Shown: positions 61,346-64,000 of the stretch, in pieces | How positions within the stretch are numbered: position 1 is the stretch's first letter | How the letters are laid out: every line of letters begins with the position of its first letter | Program-made: the position numbers and the translations under genes | The notes under the pieces: model-generated | Databases searched by the model: none | Seen by the model: only the letters and a program-made list of their open reading frames with translations | Told to the model about the DNA's origin: nothing | NCBI GenBank assembly: GCA_028285445.1 | Contig: JANQPQ010000002.1 | Coordinates: forward strand, 62,001-126,000 | From: Cyclobacteriaceae bacterium | GTDB taxonomy: Bacteria > Bacteroidota > Bacteroidia > Cytophagales > Cyclobacteriaceae | DNA: 64,000 bases | Direction: 5' to 3'

Positions 61346-62392
61346 CTAAATAGTGCTTTGGTTCCTTCTCTCATGGAATAGTAGATAAACCGTAATCAGC
61401 AAAAGAAGTAGAGCTCCAAATTGGTGCAACACCGCAAGCAGCAGGGGTACGCTCATTACCAAAGTTCCCACCCCTAACAGAAATTGGATCAAAACCATAA
61501 CGGCCAAAGCATTATAAGCTCTTTGTAGTTTATCATTAACGCGGATTCTCCTGGCCTTATTCCATAAATATATTGCCGCAAAGAATACCAGCCAGCCCAA
61601 TGTTCTATGAATGAATTGTACAGCCAGCGGGCTTTGAATTAACGCAGCCACCCCCTGTTCGTTTAGGGCGTCTCCAATACCAGGCGCAATCCAGGAATCT
61701 CCCATTTTCGGAAAGGAAGGGTATAAAAGCCCCGCCCTTAAACCAGCCACAAACGCCCCAAATACAACCTGTACTGATAGCAAAGCCATGAATACCCTCG
61801 TACTTGATCCCATCGGCCTGTTGTATTCTCCAGCAGCCTTGGGATAGAGCATGCTCAGCATTACCCACAGTATATAGCTGATGATTAGGAATGCCGTACA
61901 CAAATGAATTGCTAAGCGATAATGGCTTACATGTGGTACATCCACAAGCCCACTCTTCACCATAAACCAACCAAAAAATGCTTGCAAGGCACCCAGACCA
62001 AATACTACTAGCAGATGCTTCATTAGGGGTTTGCTTATCCTTTTCTTTATCCAGAAATAGATAAATGGCACGATAAACAACAAACCCAGAAATCTTCCCA
62101 ACACCCTATGGATATACTCCCACCAAAAGATGGATTTGAAGTCTTCAAGAGAGTAATAAGAATTGATCTTTTGAAATTCGGGAGACTGCTTATAGGCTTC
62201 AAAAGTTTCTTGCCAGGCTTCAGGCGACATTGGTGGGATGGTTCCAGAAAACAGACTCCAGTTTACCATAGAAAGGCCAGAATGTGTCAACCGAGTGATA
62301 CCTCCAATTACTACCATGGCAGCAACCACCACAGCACCTGAGGCTAGCCAGGCCAGAATTTGATTTCGATGTTTTGTCGGCAAATTTTCCAT
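61346..62392 (-). CDS. ctaA: heme A synthase (COX15/CtaA)
   Basis: A 348-residue membrane protein with eight helices in two halves. Heme-binding histidines lie in FWWEYIHRVLGRFLGL, HYRLAIHLCTAFLI, VQFIHRTLGWLVFF and LAVLHQFGALL. The N-terminal half has the Cox15-type GGITRLTHSGLSMV. It converts heme O to heme A, which cbb3 oxidase does not need, so an aa3-type oxidase must be encoded elsewhere in the genome. Confidence 0.93.
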   Translation of the reverse strand: MENLPTKHRNQILAWLASGAVVVAAMVVIGGITRLTHSGLSMVNWSLFSGTIPPMSPEAWQETFEAYKQSPEFQKINSYYSLEDFKSIFWWEYIHRVLGRFLGLLFIVPFIYFWIKKRISKPLMKHLLVVFGLGALQAFFGWFMVKSGLVDVPHVSHYRLAIHLCTAFLIISYILWVMLSMLYPKAAGEYNRPMGSSTRVFMALLSVQVVFGAFVAGLRAGLLYPSFPKMGDSWIAPGIGDALNEQGVAALIQSPLAVQFIHRTLGWLVFFAAIYLWNKARRIRVNDKLQRAYNALAVMVLIQFLLGVGTLVMSVPLLLAVLHQFGALLLLLITVYLLFHERRNQSTI

Positions 62393-62477
62393 CTATAACG
62401 GCTGCAAATTACGGCACAAACAATGCTCCATCAACGGCCGATGCAGCTTAATCGGCAATTACCTAAATCCAGCCATG

Positions 62478-62542
62478 TGAGTGAAGTCATTAATTGCACT
62501 GATGAATATCAGTTGCACTTTCTTCAATCGATTGGATATTTA
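62478..62542 (+). promoter_or_regulatory. usp promoter with tandem Crp/Fnr-like dyads
   Basis: Distal dyad TGAGTGAAGTCA (62478-62489) and proximal TGATGAATATCA (62500-62511) are 22 bp apart. GATATTTA (62535-62542), four of six -7 matches, starts 35 bp from the proximal dyad. A second candidate -7 box, TAGGTTCG, is at 62596-62603 nearer the ATG, so the true start site needs mapping. Confidence 0.55.
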
Positions 62543-62628
62543 ATTCAATTTAAAAACAACTAAAATCCCTAGAAGTTTAGACCGGAAACCCCCAATAGGT
62601 TCGGACCGGCCAGTACTAGAAAATTGTT

Positions 62629-63468
62629 ATGAAAAGTATACTTGTACCCACAGATTTTTCCAAATGTGCTGGCTATGCGGAGAATTTCGCCATTGAACTA
62701 GCGGCCAAGTCTAAAGCTCAAATCCACTTTCTGCATATCTCCAGTGTGCCCATTGACTGGGTTACACTTAGCAACCCGAAAGTGATTGACCCCTACCCTT
62801 CAATTACCAGAAAAATAACGCAGGTGAACGCCTCGCTACAGAAACTAACCGCGAAAGCAGAAAAGGCTGGAATAAAAGCTGAGAGTCATCTAGTCTATAA
62901 CAGCGATTTAACCGCAATCGTAAAATGTGCCAAAACCTACAATAACGATTTCATTGTAATGGGATCGCAGGGCTCTTCAGGAGCGAAGGAAATTTTTATG
63001 GGGTCGGTGGCCCAGAAAGTAGTGAGGCTTGCCAGTACACCGGTATTAACGGTGAAGAAACCAACCAAACTAAAATCCATAAACAAAATCATGTTTGCGG
63101 CCGATTTTGAGGAAAAGGTTATGGAACAGTATAAGCAGGTATCTGATTTTTCCAGAGCGATCGGGGCGCAACTCCACCTGGTTTTTATCAACACAATTCA
63201 GAATTTTCATGATTCCCTGGAGATAAAAACTAAGATGGGAAACTATGCACTCTATTCCCCGAAAGTGGTTGCGGCCACCCACGTTATAAACGCTTACGAC
63301 CTTGAGGGTGGTATTAAGCTAGCCTGCGAAGAAGGAAAATTTAACCTTGTGATAATGATCACTCATGGCCGTCAAAAGCTCCAGAGGTTGTTTGTTGGTA
63401 GTGTTACAGAGCGCATAGTGAATCACCTGGACATTCCCACACTTAGCTATCATTTCAAAAACAAATGA
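62629..63468 (+). CDS. universal stress protein, two UspA domains
   Basis: A 279-residue tandem UspA protein with ILVPTDFSKCAGYAENFAIE start, VMGSQGSSGAKEIFMGSVAQ in domain 1 and MITHGRQKLQRLFVGSVTER in domain 2. The first nucleotide loop is intact; the second is modified (HGRQK in place of HGRxG). It resembles the three Usp genes near 28-31 kb and has the same type of promoter, although it lies more than 30 kb away. The stop overlaps the next ATG (ATGA). Confidence 0.88.
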   Translation: MKSILVPTDFSKCAGYAENFAIELAAKSKAQIHFLHISSVPIDWVTLSNPKVIDPYPSITRKITQVNASLQKLTAKAEKAGIKAESHLVYNSDLTAIVKCAKTYNNDFIVMGSQGSSGAKEIFMGSVAQKVVRLASTPVLTVKKPTKLKSINKIMFAADFEEKVMEQYKQVSDFSRAIGAQLHLVFINTIQNFHDSLEIKTKMGNYALYSPKVVAATHVINAYDLEGGIKLACEEGKFNLVIMITHGRQKLQRLFVGSVTERIVNHLDIPTLSYHFKNK

Positions 63469-64000
63469 AAAGCATTCTTGTCCCCACCGACTTTTCAGTT
63501 GAAGCTACTCATGCCTGGCAAACAGCACAACAAATTGCCAAGCAGCATAATGCCGAACTTATTGCTTTGTACGTACTGGAACTGCTCATACCTCACTCGC
63601 TGGAGGCTGTACCAGAGATAGCTGCGATTGGAAGCAGTAATGACGAAGCTAAGCTACGAGAAGCTATCCTTTCTCACATGCAAAAAACATTAACCACTCC
63701 TGATGGGTTGAACGCTAAACATTTAGTAGCATCAGGCGATACTTTTAAGACCATCTCAGATGTGGTTGCTGAGCAGAAATGTGAGCTAATCGTAATGGGC
63801 TCCCAAGGCAGTAGTGGACTTAAGCAAGTGCTGATTGGATCCAATGCTGAAAAAGTGCTTAGGAAAAGCCATTGCCCGGTACTCATTACCAAAGACGAAA
63901 CTCATTTCGAGAACATCAAGGAAATTACCTTTCCAACAGACACCAGTCTTGCTCAAGACAAGGTAGTATCGTCTTTAAAAACATTCTTAAACAACCCGAA
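63465..64000 (+). CDS. universal stress protein, partial (continues past window end)
   Basis: An open frame that begins in the stop of the previous usp gene (ATGA) and is still open at the last base. It encodes ILVPTDFSVEATHAWQTA at the start, a complete first UspA domain with VMGSQGSSGLKQVLIGSNAE, and the beginning of a second (EITFPTDTSLAQDKVV). About 178 codons are visible of an expected 270-290. It is translationally coupled to the preceding gene. Confidence 0.85.
   Translation, partial: MKSILVPTDFSVEATHAWQTAQQIAKQHNAELIALYVLELLIPHSLEAVPEIAAIGSSNDEAKLREAILSHMQKTLTTPDGLNAKHLVASGDTFKTISDVVAEQKCELIVMGSQGSSGLKQVLIGSNAEKVLRKSHCPVLITKDETHFENIKEITFPTDTSLAQDKVVSSLKTFLNNP

Noticed and set aside
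1-64000. CRISPR array, tRNA or rRNA genes, transposase, integrase or attachment site
   Set aside because: No regularly spaced repeats, cloverleaf-like or rRNA-like segments, and no mobile-element proteins were seen on either strand. A covariance-model search would be the decisive test for small RNAs.

Overview
The window looks like a chromosomal segment of an aerobic to facultatively microaerobic member of the Bacteroidota, most likely a Cytophagales-type marine or soil bacterium. The evidence is the gene families (large FtsX-like permeases paired with PadR regulators, a CarboxypepD_reg/TonB receptor, a DUF4369-TlpA thioredoxin, a clade II nos cluster, a CcoNO fusion) and promoter boxes of the Bacteroidota type TAnnTTTG. 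The order-level placement is inference. No rRNA, tRNA, CRISPR array, insertion sequence or prophage gene was seen.

Layout. 0.1-5.3 kb: an ABM-like protein, an AraC regulator, a membrane/SRPBCC/PAF-acetylhydrolase-like gene run and a secreted cyanophycinase-like peptidase. 5.3-23.4 kb: three large orphan FtsX-type permeases, each next to its own PadR repressor, interleaved with a DUF885-like lipoprotein, a PaaI thioesterase, an adenylate cyclase, an XRE regulator operon, two tandem zinc-free MDR reductases, a NUDIX/NrtR-like protein and a marR-cysteine-synthase-like pair. 23.5-25.7 kb: a TonB-dependent receptor. 25.9-35.5 kb: a PAS histidine kinase and a response regulator fused to a Crp/Fnr protein, divergent from a long operon of three universal stress proteins, CBS-domain proteins, the copper ATPase ccoI and ccoS; a secreted beta-carbonic anhydrase follows. 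35.5-44.5 kb: two more FtsX permeases, an acyltransferase, ECF sigma-small ORF-lgt-mmcQ, and a fasciclin lipoprotein. 44.7-51.2 kb: a nitrous oxide reductase operon (cytochrome c, nosZ, membrane protein, nosL, nosD, nosF, nosY). 51.2-53.4 kb: a TlpA-like protein, a 29-aa ORF, a cysteine-dioxygenase-like protein and DUF2892. 53.5-59.9 kb: the cbb3 oxidase operon (ccoNO, ccoQ, ccoP, ccoG, fixH, TauE-like, DUF4136). 60-62.4 kb: kynurenine monooxygenase and heme A synthase. 62.6-64 kb: two more universal stress proteins, the last cut by the window end.

How it fits together. The main observation is a repeated promoter architecture: two dyads of the form TGA-N6-TCA, spaced 22 bp (23 bp in one case), with the promoter-proximal dyad starting exactly 35 bp before a TAnnTTTG-like -7 box. 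It occurs in front of the usp-ccoI-ccoS operon, the nos operon, the ccoNO operon, the usp pair at the right end, the fasciclin gene and (with a half site) the cysteine-dioxygenase-like operon. The spacing places the proximal dyad near -41.5, as for a class II Crp/Fnr activator. The window itself encodes a candidate factor: a receiver-Crp/Fnr fusion whose recognition helix keeps the Glu and Arg of FNR, coupled to a kinase whose PAS domain aligns without gaps to the heme PAS of FixL and keeps the proximal His and a key Arg. I infer a condensed FixL-FixJ/FixK-like oxygen or redox circuit that switches on high-affinity respiration, N2O reduction and stress proteins. The direct link between this regulator and these sites is not proven by sequence alone.
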